Positions 36,043 through 44,906 of a stretch of 64,000 nucleotides of DNA are shown here, in pieces. A model generated the notes under the pieces. The model worked only from the letters and a program-made list of their open reading frames with translations, did no database searches and was not told the DNA's origin. The DNA lies in NCBI GenBank assembly GCA_900549665.1, contig URPH01000001.1, positions 62,001 to 126,000 on the forward strand. The letters run 5' to 3'. The stretch is from an uncultured Lachnospiraceae bacterium. GTDB taxonomy: Bacteria > Bacillota > Clostridia > Lachnospirales > Lachnospiraceae. Position 1 is the stretch's first letter. Each line of letters begins with the position of its first letter. The position numbers and the translations under genes were made by a program.

Positions 36043-36071
36043 ATTATATATTGTATATTGGGATTCGGCAA
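36043..36071 (-). promoter_or_regulatory. Promoter of the leader peptide-MFS transcript
   Basis: Minus-strand TTGCCG (36066-36071), a 17-bp spacer and TATAAT (36043-36048), 30 nt before the leader start codon. Confidence 0.75.
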
Positions 36072-36240
36072 GAAATTTGTTGTATAATTTCTGATATTTT
36101 TGTAGGGTTAATTGAATACTGCAGAACATTTCATCTCAAGCATTTTCAATCTTTTTCTTAAAAATTATCCTCCACACATTATAATATACGTAAAAAGAAG
36201 CAACCGCCCACAAAGTGGTTAGCCTCGTAAATGGTTATTT

Positions 36241-36278
36241 AATAAGCCACTCGTCCGCCAAGACAAGAGTGGCTTATT
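36241..36278. terminator. Perfect 12-bp hairpin in the MFS-gdhA gap
   Basis: AATAAGCCACTC pairs with GAGTGGCTTATT and TATTTT follows on the plus strand. It lies in the 36072-36323 gap, which holds no gene. Nearby AACCGCCCACAAAGTGGTT adds a second weak hairpin. The source transcript on the plus strand is not apparent. Confidence 0.5.
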
Positions 36279-36323
36279 TATTTTCGCTTATTGTTCCTAT
36301 CTATGTAGGTAAGCAGCGCCATT

Positions 36324-36364
36324 AAAAAAGTCCCATAAACACTGGGTTTACAGGACTTTTCTTA
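36324..36364 (-). terminator. gdhA terminator
   Basis: Minus-strand AAAAGTCC pairs with GGACTTTT, with inner TGTAAAC/GTTTATG pairing, followed by a T-run. Confidence 0.88.
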
Positions 36365-36389
36365 TATCATTTTGAAAATTTCAAATTAA

Positions 36390-37748
36390 TTAGCAAACAC
36401 CCTGAGCTAACATAGCATCTACAACTTTCTCAAAACCAGCAATATTAGCACCGGCAACATAGTCTGTATTGCCGCCAATTGTCATGTCATATCTCTTAGC
36501 AGCATCTGAAATGTTAGCATAGATTGTCTCCATGATACCTTTCAGCTTGCCATCAACTTCTTCGAATGTCCATGAAAGTCTTTCAGAGTTCTGGCTCATT
36601 TCAAGTGCGGAAGTAGCAACACCGCCGGCATTAGCTGCTTTACCACCAACGAATAATACGCCATTCTCCTGTAAGTATTTGGTAGCTTCCAGAGTAGTAG
36701 GCATGTTAGCACCTTCTGTTACGGATTTAACGCCGTTAGCAACTAACATCTTAGCATCCTCGATATCCAGCTCGTTTTGTGTAGCGCAGGGAAGAGCCAA
36801 GTCTACTTTGTACTGCCATACACCATGCTCACCGTTCTGTTTTGCATGATATTCTGCGGAAGGTTTAGCTGCAGCATACTCTGTTAAACGAGCACGTTTT
36901 ACTTCTTTAATCTCTTTTAATAATGCAACATCGATTCCTTCGGGATCATAAATCCAGCCTGTTGAATCAGAACATGTAACAACCTTTGCACCTAATTCCT
37001 GAGCTTTCTCGATTGCGTAAATAGCAACGTTACCGGAACCGGAAACAGCTGCTGTCTTTCCTTCAAGGCTCATGCCGTGATCTTTCCATAATGCGTTTGT
37101 CAGGTATAATAAACCATAACCGGTAGCCTGAGTACGTGCTAAAGAGCCGCCCCATGTAAGTCCTTTACCGGTTAATACGCCTTCGAACATTCCCTGAATT
37201 CTCTTGTACTGACCAAACATGAAACCGATTTCACGAGCGCCTGTTCCGATATCACCGGCAGGAACATCGATATCAGCACCGATGTATTTGCCAAGCTCTG
37301 TCATAAAGCTCTGGCAGAATGCCATGATTTCTCTATCTGATTTGCCCTTAGGATCGAAGTCAGAACCACCTTTACCACCACCGATCGGAAGTGTTGTCAG
37401 TGAGTTTTTGAAAATCTGCTCAAATCCTAAGAATTTGATAATACCTAAGTTTACAGAAGGATGAAGTCTTAATCCTCCTTTGTAAGGTCCAATTGCATTG
37501 TTAAACTGTACACGGAAACCGCGGTTAACCTGTACCTGTCCGTTGTCATCCACCCACGGAACTCTGAACATAATCTGACGATCCGGCTCAGTAATTCTTT
37601 CAAGGATTGCATTCTTTCTGTAAAGTTCCTCATTTGCATCGATTACCGGACGCAAAGAATCCAAAACCTCTGTTACTGCCTGTAAAAATTCAGGCTGATC
37701 TGCGTTTTTCTTCTGGACGATCTCCAGCACTTCATCAACATATGACAT
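36390..37748 (-). CDS. gdhA: Glutamate dehydrogenase, NADP-type hexameric
   Basis: A 452-residue enzyme interconverting 2-oxoglutarate plus ammonia and glutamate. Substrate motifs are GPYKGGLRLHP and LPIGGGKGGSDFDPKG (catalytic Lys region), followed by VPAGDIGTGAREIGFM. The nucleotide fold is GKTAAVSGSGNVAIYA. The length and motif set match the small hexameric NADP-dependent class. GGAGG lies 10 nt before the ATG. Monocistronic, with clear promoter and terminator; a main ammonia-assimilation or glutamate node. Confidence 0.96.
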   Translation of the reverse strand: MSYVDEVLEIVQKKNADQPEFLQAVTEVLDSLRPVIDANEELYRKNAILERITEPDRQIMFRVPWVDDNGQVQVNRGFRVQFNNAIGPYKGGLRLHPSVNLGIIKFLGFEQIFKNSLTTLPIGGGKGGSDFDPKGKSDREIMAFCQSFMTELGKYIGADIDVPAGDIGTGAREIGFMFGQYKRIQGMFEGVLTGKGLTWGGSLARTQATGYGLLYLTNALWKDHGMSLEGKTAAVSGSGNVAIYAIEKAQELGAKVVTCSDSTGWIYDPEGIDVALLKEIKEVKRARLTEYAAAKPSAEYHAKQNGEHGVWQYKVDLALPCATQNELDIEDAKMLVANGVKSVTEGANMPTTLEATKYLQENGVLFVGGKAANAGGVATSALEMSQNSERLSWTFEEVDGKLKGIMETIYANISDAAKRYDMTIGGNTDYVAGANIAGFEKVVDAMLAQGVC

Positions 37749-37812
37749 GTGACATGTCCTCCTTTAGTTTATATATAATTTACAGAGCTGGTACGCCTTT
37801 GCACCTTTTTTC

Positions 37813-37842
37813 ATTATACATGCATCATCTGTATTTAGGCAA
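37813..37842 (-). promoter_or_regulatory. gdhA promoter
   Basis: Minus-strand TTGCCT (37837-37842), an 18-bp spacer and TATAAT (37813-37818), about 65 nt before the start codon. Confidence 0.7.
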
Positions 37843-37874
37843 GCAAAATTTTAACACGGTAACGCGAAAAAACC

Positions 37875-38855
37875 TTAATTTTCGAATGGATACTTCAATC
37901 CGATTTCTTTGCGGATATGATCCATCTGTTTCATGATGATCATCGTATCTGCATGTGACATTTCCGGGCATTCTTTTTTGTGCCATTTCAATGCCTTTTT
38001 ACATGCTTCAATTTCATATTCATAGCCTGTTATCTGCTTAGGCGCCTTTTTAAACAGCTTCCTCTTGTAATCCTTATCATAGACGGCAATAGATTCAAAG
38101 TTATTGATGTTTTCAATAACGATCACACCTTCCGTTCCCTGAATGATTCCCTTTCTGTCTCCTACCGTTTCCATAGACGTATTGAGCACAGCCATAGAAC
38201 CGTCCTGATAACGGATTGTAATGCTGTCATGTGCATCCACGCCCTCTTTCGTCATAAGTGCAACTGCATGAATATCATCTACAGACGATGATTTAAACAT
38301 ATCAGCAAACGTCAGTGCATAAACTCCAACATCCAACAATGCTCCCCCGGCCAGATCTGCATTTATCAGACGTTCTTTATGAAGCATCGGATAAGACAGG
38401 TTTGCCGTGATCATACGCGGTGTACCGATCATTCCGCTCTTTATCACCTTTTGGATAGTCTCAGCCATAGGCATATAGCGCACCCACATAGCTTCTGTAA
38501 TAAAAACACCTTTCTTTCTTGCATATGCAAGCAGTTCCTCTGCCTCTTCAGCATTGACGCAAAACGGCTTTTCTACCAAAACCGGCTTCCCGGCATCAAT
38601 ACACATTTTGGCATGCTCATAGTGAAACGGATGCGGTGTTGCTATATATACAAGCTCCACAGCCGGATCCGAAAGCATGTCCTCATAGCTTCCATATGGT
38701 CTGGTAACCTGATGAATGGAAGCAAACTCCATGGCTTTATCAATACTTCTGGATGCCACTGCATACATTTCAACACCACGCATTCTGGAAACCGTATCTG
38801 CCATAATCGCCGCAATCCTGCCGGCACCAATAATACCTACTTTCAATTTTGCCAT
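37875..38855 (-). CDS. Gfo/Idh/MocA-family oxidoreductase
   Basis: A 326-residue NAD(P)-dependent dehydrogenase. The N-terminal Rossmann fold has VGIIGAGRIAAIMAD, the family signature is YIATPHPFHYEHAKMCIDAGKPVLVEKPF (with the EKP catalytic Lys), and the C-terminal domain carries GGALLDVGVYAL. Similar proteins act on sugars, inositols or dihydrodiols; this substrate is unknown. The start is the ATG at 38855 (MAKLKVG) with GAGAGG upstream, rather than the GTG at 38864. It ends about 30 nt upstream of the gdhA promoter. Confidence 0.9.
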   Translation of the reverse strand: MAKLKVGIIGAGRIAAIMADTVSRMRGVEMYAVASRSIDKAMEFASIHQVTRPYGSYEDMLSDPAVELVYIATPHPFHYEHAKMCIDAGKPVLVEKPFCVNAEEAEELLAYARKKGVFITEAMWVRYMPMAETIQKVIKSGMIGTPRMITANLSYPMLHKERLINADLAGGALLDVGVYALTFADMFKSSSVDDIHAVALMTKEGVDAHDSITIRYQDGSMAVLNTSMETVGDRKGIIQGTEGVIVIENINNFESIAVYDKDYKRKLFKKAPKQITGYEYEIEACKKALKWHKKECPEMSHADTMIIMKQMDHIRKEIGLKYPFEN

Positions 38856-38953
38856 AATATCCACCTCTCTGCTAATACACTTCTTTATTTTCTGTCGTGA
38901 TCCCGGATATCTGTCTCGTGACTTTTATCCTGCGATAACATCATTTTAACAAA

Positions 38954-38992
38954 GAAAAAAGCTATTGCAAAGTACTTTTGCAATAGCTTTTC
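38954..38992. terminator. Bidirectional terminator before the SH3b lipoprotein stop
   Basis: AAAAGCTATTGCAAA pairs with TTTGCAATAGCTTTT over a short loop, with A- and T-runs on either side. Confidence 0.9.
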
Positions 38993-39005
38993 ATTTACTG
39001 ATTAA

Positions 39006-40259
39006 TTACTGAATATCAACAAAATCGGATTTTACATAACCGGTCTTGCCATTATAGTCAATCTTGCACCAACCATTGGCATTTTCATAAAGTGTATATG
39101 TTTCACCAAGATAAATAGTACCAAGGTATTCTCCATCCTCACTTGCGGATGCACGTACTCTTACACTTTCCTTTGGAGTAATCTTTCCGGAAGCTGCGGT
39201 GGTTGTTGTTTCTGTTGTTTCTGTTGTCTCCTGAGCAGCTGTATCTGTTGTGGCCTCTGCTTCTGTATTGTCAACTGTTGCATCTGTTGTTTCAGCAGGA
39301 GCGCTGGACTGTAAGAAGTCAGATTTGATATAACCTTCCTGTCCATTGTAATCTACTTTGCTCCAGCCATTTTCTTTAACTTCCAGCCTGGTAAGTGTTG
39401 TACCGGCTTCTACCTGTCCGAGACGATCAGCATTTTCGCTGTCAGATACACGTACATTGACTTTGTCCGTTGTTGTGACTGTTTCATTGACAGCTGCTGT
39501 TGATGCTGTCTCTGCGACTTCCTCTGCAGCTGCATTAGCTGCGGCTTCCGCCTGTCTGGCAGCTACTGCTTCATCCAGTTTGGCATCAATGCTTTCCATA
39601 TAACTGTTCAATGCCTCATCAGAAGCAATTGCATCTGAGAAAGCTGCCTGAACAAGACTATAATAATTTGCAATCTTTTCACCGGAAACCACACCCTGTA
39701 CATAACTAAGCGTAGCTTCATCTACATTGCTGTCAATATATAAGTTTCCGTTTTCATCGGTTCTTACATATGTTGCCTGTAAGCCGGGAGCCTTGGTGTC
39801 AATCCCGACAAATTTTGTTTCACTGTAAATCAGAACAATGTATTCGCCTGCATTTGCTCCGGGCTCATCAAAAATCAAAATATTATCATAAGATTCAATA
39901 TCTGCCGCTCTTGTCTCAAGTCTGATCTTTTCTTCCTCGGAAACATCCTTTTTAACAGTAGAAACAGTAGCCGAATCTCCATCCTTTAACGCATTGTAAT
40001 ACAATGTGATCAGATTGATGATATCCTGATTGGTCGTAGTCTCCATTCCTTCCGGCGGAGTTACAATCGCAGTATCGGCTGACATTGTCACCTCCTGCGA
40101 ATTATCAGATACCTCAGATGTTTTTTCTTTGCTCTTTCCGCATCCGGTACAAACAAGCGTCAATCCCATAACTGCAACCAGAAGCATAATCCTGGATACA
40201 TGTCTGCTGTTTTTATTTTTCCCCATTCCCAACATAAATGTGTGAGATGATTTAGCCAT
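39006..40259 (-). CDS. Lipoprotein with two C-terminal SH3b domains
   Basis: A 417-residue exported protein. After a basic N-terminus, a hydrophobic stretch (about 24-40) ends in the lipobox LVCTGC, so Cys41 would be lipidated. A central region (about 60-220) has no recognised motif. Two bacterial SH3 domains follow (about 262-320 and 355-417), each with a VRVSDS- or VRASAS-type start and a GYIKSDF/GYVKSDF end. They are separated by a Thr/Glu/Ala-rich linker. SH3b domains often bind peptidoglycan. AGGAAGGA lies 8-9 nt before the ATG at 40259. Monocistronic. Confidence 0.88.
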   Translation of the reverse strand: MAKSSHTFMLGMGKNKNSRHVSRIMLLVAVMGLTLVCTGCGKSKEKTSEVSDNSQEVTMSADTAIVTPPEGMETTTNQDIINLITLYYNALKDGDSATVSTVKKDVSEEEKIRLETRAADIESYDNILIFDEPGANAGEYIVLIYSETKFVGIDTKAPGLQATYVRTDENGNLYIDSNVDEATLSYVQGVVSGEKIANYYSLVQAAFSDAIASDEALNSYMESIDAKLDEAVAARQAEAAANAAAEEVAETASTAAVNETVTTTDKVNVRVSDSENADRLGQVEAGTTLTRLEVKENGWSKVDYNGQEGYIKSDFLQSSAPAETTDATVDNTEAEATTDTAAQETTETTETTTTAASGKITPKESVRVRASASEDGEYLGTIYLGETYTLYENANGWCKIDYNGKTGYVKSDFVDIQ

Positions 40260-40299
40260 AATATACGTCCTTCCTTTGTTTTATAAGATCATAATATAG

Positions 40300-40371
40300 C
40301 GTACCCGAGAGGAATCGAACCCCCATCGGCTGAACCGGAATCAGCTGTTTTATCCGTTAAACTACGGGTAC
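40300..40371 (-). tRNA. tRNA-Arg (anticodon CCG)
   Basis: The cloverleaf is readable on the minus strand: acceptor GTACCCG/CGGGTAC, D-arm GTTT...AAAC, anticodon stem GCTGA/TCAGC with loop TTCCGGT, and the T-arm with GGTTCGATTCC. Anticodon CCG reads CGG arginine codons. CCA is not encoded. Confidence 0.93.
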
Positions 40372-40441
40372 ATAAATATTACGAAATTGTTACAACTCGT
40401 TTATAATATCATAAAACCCATAGTTTGACAAGTTTTGATCG

Positions 40442-41380
40442 TTAGAAACTTACTGACGGAATCATCAATTTTTCGGAAGAATAATTATAATAGTAAAAAT
40501 GATCGGACAAAACCTCTTCTTTTGCCACCTGATCGCGGTTGATATCCTGAATCATATTATTCATTTCATGATAATCTTCTCTTCCGGATACCGGAAGCAC
40601 GATCACTTCATGAATACTGCTCGGCAGAACAATAAGATCCGTCCCTGTTTTTTCCGCAATCTGTTTTAAGGCACCGGGATAGCAGATTACAGATGCTCCA
40701 AAATAATTTTCCTGATTGCTCAAAATATACATAGGCATTTCTTTTTGAATGTTTTCCATATCCTGTCTGATACCATCAGCTTCTATCCCCTTATGCAGCA
40801 GCATTTCCACAATCACATCATCCATATTGTTAACACGAAGCGGCATGAGATGTACACTGTTTTTCATGGCAATCTGATACAGGATATTTTTATCAATCCC
40901 CCACATTGCCAGATGCTCATTTTCAATCTGGATAGATGCCTTTGTTCCGGTGCTGTTGTTCCGGCTTATCACATAACAAAATGTGATTGCAAGATCCAGA
41001 AAAGGAGTATAAGGAATATCTCGCAGCCTGTCTTTATTTTCCTCATAAGAAACCAGTTTGATGATAATACGGTCCTTAGCCTGTTCAAAGCATTCAAAGC
41101 CGCGGATATCAATCTGCGGATTCCCATATTTTTTAAATACATAAACCATTTCTTCTGCTACAGTCGGCAGATCATAAGTATCCAGATATTTTTCGTAAAA
41201 ATCATCCAGCCGTAAATTGGGTGAAGCACAGCTATCCTTTCTGATAACAGAACAGGCTTTATATGTCACACCATTATTTTTCACGGTGTCATGAATATCA
41301 ATTCTGACATTTTCTCCCATTTTATTTTCAATTTCCGATTTAACTGCATCAACAAACTCTAAAAAATTTAATTTTTCCAT
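40442..41380 (-). CDS. DUF5688-family protein
   Basis: A 312-residue cytoplasmic protein with the Lachnospiraceae DUF5688 pattern: an N-terminal NFLEFVDAVKSEIENKMG, the VKNNGVTYKACSV segment, and a later NQENYFGASVICYPGAL that is strongly conserved in this group. No catalytic motif is known. Members are often multicopy and their function is undescribed. AAAGGA lies before the ATG. It lies between tRNA-Arg and efp, apparently monocistronic. Confidence 0.8.
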   Translation of the reverse strand: MEKLNFLEFVDAVKSEIENKMGENVRIDIHDTVKNNGVTYKACSVIRKDSCASPNLRLDDFYEKYLDTYDLPTVAEEMVYVFKKYGNPQIDIRGFECFEQAKDRIIIKLVSYEENKDRLRDIPYTPFLDLAITFCYVISRNNSTGTKASIQIENEHLAMWGIDKNILYQIAMKNSVHLMPLRVNNMDDVIVEMLLHKGIEADGIRQDMENIQKEMPMYILSNQENYFGASVICYPGALKQIAEKTGTDLIVLPSSIHEVIVLPVSGREDYHEMNNMIQDINRDQVAKEEVLSDHFYYYNYSSEKLMIPSVSF

Positions 41381-41489
41381 GATTTTTTCCTTTCGATTTA
41401 AGATTAGATTTTCATATCTGTGCCGATATTTTTGGCAAAAGCAGGTATGAATAAAAGATTTGAAATAAGATTGCCGGTAAAATAAGCAA

Positions 41490-41522
41490 TAAAAAAGGCA
41501 ACAGACTCATCATCTATTGCCT
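41490..41522 (-). terminator. efp terminator
   Basis: Minus-strand AGGCAATAGA pairs with TCTGTTGCCT and is followed by TTTTTT, 34 nt past the efp stop. Confidence 0.88.
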
Positions 41523-41555
41523 AAAGCTTTCTGATATCAGAAAATGCCAATATGC

Positions 41556-42113
41556 TTATACACGTGATAAATACTCACCTGTACGGGTATCGATCTTGAT
41601 CACTTCACCCTGGTTAACAAATAACGGAACCTTAACCTGTGCGCCGGTCTCAACGATTGCGGGCTTGGTAGCACCGGTAGCTGTATCGCCTTTGAAGCCG
41701 GGCTCTGTCTCTGTGATCTCCAACTCTACAAACAACGGAGGTTCAACTGCAAATACATTGCCGTTGTGAGAACATACTTTGACCATTTCGTTTTCTTTTA
41801 CAAATTTCATTGCATCACCAACTTCATCTGCACTTAATGAAATCTGATCATATGTCTCAGTATCCATGAAATTATATAAATCTCCGTCTGCATATAAATA
41901 CTGCATATCTTTTCTATCAATACGTGCTGCCGGGAATTTTTCAGTAGGACGGAAAGATGTTTCTACAACACCACCGTTTTTGATGTCTTTGAGCTTTGTA
42001 CGCACGAATGCTGCACCTTTACCGGGTTTTACGTGCTGGAACTCAATGACCTGGCATACCTTATTATCATACTCGATGGTCATACCATTTCTGAAATCAC
42101 CTGCTGTAATCAT
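41556..42113 (-). CDS. efp: Elongation factor P
   Basis: A 185-residue three-domain EF-P that rescues ribosomes stalled at proline runs. The N-terminal KOW-like domain has the loop HVKPGKGAAFVR with the usual modified Lys position; OB domains II and III follow, ending KIDTRTGEYLSRV. AGGAGG lies 8 nt before the ATG. In Firmicutes efp often follows aro genes, as here (aroQ lies 125 nt upstream on the same strand). Confidence 0.97.
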   Translation of the reverse strand: MITAGDFRNGMTIEYDNKVCQVIEFQHVKPGKGAAFVRTKLKDIKNGGVVETSFRPTEKFPAARIDRKDMQYLYADGDLYNFMDTETYDQISLSADEVGDAMKFVKENEMVKVCSHNGNVFAVEPPLFVELEITETEPGFKGDTATGATKPAIVETGAQVKVPLFVNQGEVIKIDTRTGEYLSRV

Positions 42114-42237
42114 GATTATATCCTCCTAAATTTCACATTCAATTTTTCACGTCATAATTCTCTAATAGTTTATACTAAAAATAAACAATTTTCAACTGTT
42201 TTTTATCTGCAATTTACATTTATATTTACAGCTTTCA

Positions 42238-42693
42238 TCATGCCCGGTTATCTTCTTTGTACGGATGTGCGATTACATAATCAATGGCTTCAAGATATCC
42301 ATCCAGTCCGTGCCCATATATCTGATGATCACAGGCAGCCTTAGTAACCGAAACTTTTCTGAAATCCTCTCTCTTGGTAATATCCGAAATATGGATCTCA
42401 ACCTTTGGCATAGTCGTAACGGATGCCAATGCATCATGGATGGCATAGCTGTAATGCGTAAAGGCACCCGGATTGATCACGATTCCCTCTGTTCCGTCAA
42501 AATAAGCATCCTGGATCCGGTCTATGATCGCACCTTCATGATTGCTCTGGAATACTTCGATTTTGCAGTGGCTGCGCTCCCCCTTATCGGAGATCATCTT
42601 AAGCAGTCCGTTGTAATCGGTTGTCCCGTAAATTCCTTTTTCCCGGATTCCCAAAAAATTGAGATTGGGTCCGTTAATAACCAAAATATTCAT
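42238..42693 (-). CDS. aroQ: 3-dehydroquinate dehydratase, type II
   Basis: A 151-residue type II dehydroquinase. It has the N-terminal NGPNLNFLGIRE (catalytic Tyr/Arg region), EVFQSNHEGAIIDRIQ, VINPGAFTHYSYAIHDAL and EIHISDITKREDFRK. Members form dodecamers and act in the shikimate pathway. The start is the ATG at 42693 with GAAGG upstream, rather than the GTG at 42702. It follows aroK by 24 nt in the order aroE-aroK-aroQ. Confidence 0.95.
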   Translation of the reverse strand: MNILVINGPNLNFLGIREKGIYGTTDYNGLLKMISDKGERSHCKIEVFQSNHEGAIIDRIQDAYFDGTEGIVINPGAFTHYSYAIHDALASVTTMPKVEIHISDITKREDFRKVSVTKAACDHQIYGHGLDGYLEAIDYVIAHPYKEDNRA

Positions 42694-42717
42694 CTCTGTC
42701 ACCTTCGCTTTATTTTT

Positions 42718-43230
42718 TTATGATGTCTTTATGACATCCTGGATCTCCGAAAGAATTTCTTCAAATGTCTTTCCATCTACATCCACAACCGCCGTAGCTG
42801 CTTCTTCATATATAGGAGAACGCTCCGTGATCATTTCCGTTATTTTCTTTTGCGGGTTTTCACACTGCAGCAACGGTCTTGTAGTATCATTTTTCAGACG
42901 TTCATATATAGTATCCGGCTTTGCCCTGAGATATATGACATTCCCGAGTTTTTTTAAAAGCTCCCTGTTTTCTGCCCTGAGAGGAAGTCCGCCTCCCACC
43001 GATATAATATACCGGTCTTTATATTCCAGAATATTTTTTAGCATATCTGTTTCCATCTGTCTGAAAGCCGGTTCACCCTCTGTAGCAAAAATATCGGAAA
43101 TTGATTTTCCATACTGTTGCTCTATCATTTTGTCGGTATCAATCATAGCAACTCTCTCCTTGTAGGAGAGTTTTATCCCTATTGTTGTTTTGCCGCAGCC
43201 CATATATCCGATCAATATTGTATTATTCAT
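42718..43230 (-). CDS. aroK: Shikimate kinase
   Basis: A 170-residue P-loop kinase. Walker A is GYMGCGKTTIG, the shikimate-binding Asp is in MIDTDKMIEQ, GGG lies in SVGGGLPLR, and the lid Arg in RPLL. It phosphorylates the 3-OH of shikimate. The ATG at 43230 overlaps the aroE end by 8 nt, so translation is probably coupled. Confidence 0.95.
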   Translation of the reverse strand: MNNTILIGYMGCGKTTIGIKLSYKERVAMIDTDKMIEQQYGKSISDIFATEGEPAFRQMETDMLKNILEYKDRYIISVGGGLPLRAENRELLKKLGNVIYLRAKPDTIYERLKNDTTRPLLQCENPQKKITEMITERSPIYEEAATAVVDVDGKTFEEILSEIQDVIKTS

Positions 43231-44098
43231 CAACTCTTGTTTTTTCCTTCATCAAATCGTATATTTTATCACACAGATCTTCATCAACCTGTACACCATT
43301 CCAAAGCTCATATGCATCAACGCCCTGATATAACAGCATGCCAAGTCCGTTGCAGACCTTTACCCCGGACTTTTTGCAAAGCTTCATAAACTTCGTCTCA
43401 GCAGGCTTGTATATGATATCCACCGCATTGTCCAGAAGCTGATAAAATGCCGGATCTTCTATCACAACAGAATCACAATCCGGATACAGGCCTACGCTGG
43501 TTGCCTGAATGCACAGATATTTTTTGTGCGGCAGCCTTGTATAGTCAGAAAGCGCCAGACCACTTACAATATCCGTCTCCATAGCCCGGTTTACTTCCTC
43601 TGCCACTGCCACTGCCTTGTCAACCGAACGGTTCAGGATGTATACATGTGCGGCATGCTCTGAAACCATCAGAAACGCGATCGCGCGGGAAGCTCCTCCG
43701 GCACCGAGTAAAATAACGTCTCTGCCCTCTATGGTGATGGCTTCCTTTTTCATGGCACGTCTTAAGCCCGTCATATCCGTGTTGTATCCCTTAAAGCCAC
43801 CGTCCACTCTTACAAGCGTGTTGACAGCGCCTATCTTTTCTGCCAGTGAATCAATCTCCTTTAAAAAAGGAATTACGGCACTCTTATGTGGAACCGTCAC
43901 GTTCAGTCCCTGTATATTCAATCCATAAGCTCCCTTTATGGAAGCCTCCACCTGATCCTTTTCCACATGGAACGGCACATAAACAAAATTATCACCGTGG
44001 TCTGCGGCGATCGAATTGTGTATGAGTGGTGACAGGGTATGTTCAACCGGACACCCGATCAGACCGCAGGTTTTGGTCAGTCCGTCAATTTCTCGCAT
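43223..44098 (-). CDS. aroE: Shikimate dehydrogenase
   Basis: A 291-residue NADP enzyme. The N-terminal substrate domain has GCPVEHTLSPLIHN and NVTVPHKSAVIPFL (catalytic Lys), the Rossmann loop is LLGAGGASRAIAF, NTDMTGL binds substrate, and GLGMLLYQGVDAYELW ends the barrel. A C-terminal tail of about 20 residues is slightly longer than usual. AGAGAAG lies 7 nt before the ATG. First of the aroE-aroK-aroQ run, 32 nt after yqeG. Confidence 0.95.
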   Translation of the reverse strand: MREIDGLTKTCGLIGCPVEHTLSPLIHNSIAADHGDNFVYVPFHVEKDQVEASIKGAYGLNIQGLNVTVPHKSAVIPFLKEIDSLAEKIGAVNTLVRVDGGFKGYNTDMTGLRRAMKKEAITIEGRDVILLGAGGASRAIAFLMVSEHAAHVYILNRSVDKAVAVAEEVNRAMETDIVSGLALSDYTRLPHKKYLCIQATSVGLYPDCDSVVIEDPAFYQLLDNAVDIIYKPAETKFMKLCKKSGVKVCNGLGMLLYQGVDAYELWNGVQVDEDLCDKIYDLMKEKTRVDE

Positions 44099-44130
44099 GC
44101 TTTCACTTCTCTTTCTGTTTTTTATTCCTT

Positions 44131-44709
44131 CTATTTGTTGATGTCCTCTTTTTTAATTTCTTCTTTTTTAATTTCTTCTTTTTTAATTTCTTCTTTTTTA
44201 ATTTCTTCTTTTTTCAATTTCTTCTTATAAAAATGCAGTATGATACATTCCAGATATCTTTTTAAAACGATCTGTATTTCTTCTTTTTTGTCAATTGGTT
44301 TTACTAAAATGCTGTAGATGCCGCATCTTCTGGCGCCCCAGACATCCGTAAAAAGCTGGTCACCGATAAAAACAGTCGTACCGGCATCCGTATGCATCCG
44401 CTCCATAGCCTGTTGATAACCCTTCTTTGACGGCTTTCCAGCCTTATATATATAGGACGCTCCTTCCACCGCATCACAAAACATCTTCACCCTCGGCTCC
44501 TTATTGTTGGACAGAAGCATCATGGAAAATCCAATCTCATGCAGGCGGTGAAACAGTGCTATGGCTCTTTGATCAGCCGGAGCACCATGCTCAACCAGTG
44601 TATTATCAATATCAAAAATCAACCCCCTGATTCCTTTTTGATACAGGGCTTCAAAATCTATCTCATAAGTTGAATCCATCCAGATATCCGGGTAAAAATC
44701 TTGAAACAT
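44131..44709 (-). CDS. YqeG-family HAD phosphatase with a Lys/Glu repeat tail
   Basis: A 192-residue protein. The HAD core has LIFDIDNTLVEHGAPAD (nucleophile Asp), LLSNNKEPRV, KAGKPSKKGYQQAM and FIGDQLFTDVWGARRCG. YqeG proteins resemble phosphatidylglycerophosphate phosphatases; the true substrate is not established. The C-terminus is unusual: four copies of EEIKK plus a degenerate copy, encoded by a 15-bp tandem repeat. The tail is charged and likely disordered. AGAAGG lies about 11 nt before the ATG. It precedes aroE. Confidence 0.9.
   Translation of the reverse strand: MFQDFYPDIWMDSTYEIDFEALYQKGIRGLIFDIDNTLVEHGAPADQRAIALFHRLHEIGFSMMLLSNNKEPRVKMFCDAVEGASYIYKAGKPSKKGYQQAMERMHTDAGTTVFIGDQLFTDVWGARRCGIYSILVKPIDKKEEIQIVLKRYLECIILHFYKKKLKKEEIKKEEIKKEEIKKEEIKKEDINK
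44144..44221. repeat. 15-bp in-frame tandem repeat in yqeG
   Basis: The unit TTCTTTTTTAATTTC is perfect at 44161-44175, 44176-44190 and 44191-44205, with imperfect units on both sides. Because the unit is 15 bp, copy-number change alters tail length without shifting frame. Confidence 0.93.
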
Positions 44710-44833
44710 AAAATTAATTTCCTTCTAAAAAAATTTTTCCGATCCCGAGCCTTGAAACACCTTGCGTGCCTTGAAACACCTTGCGCCCCGGCAATCCGTA
44801 AATTTGCATTTTATACCATCCGAGTCACAAATA

Positions 44834-44871
44834 TAAAAAAGCCCGGAGAATATTGATCAATCCTCCGAGCT
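44834..44871 (-). terminator. Terminator after the 128-aa unknown gene
   Basis: Minus-strand AGCTCGGAGG pairs with CTCCGGGCT and is followed by TTTTTT. Confidence 0.85.
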
Positions 44872-44906
44872 AATCATAACAAATATTTAACAAAAATAAA
44901 ACCGCT

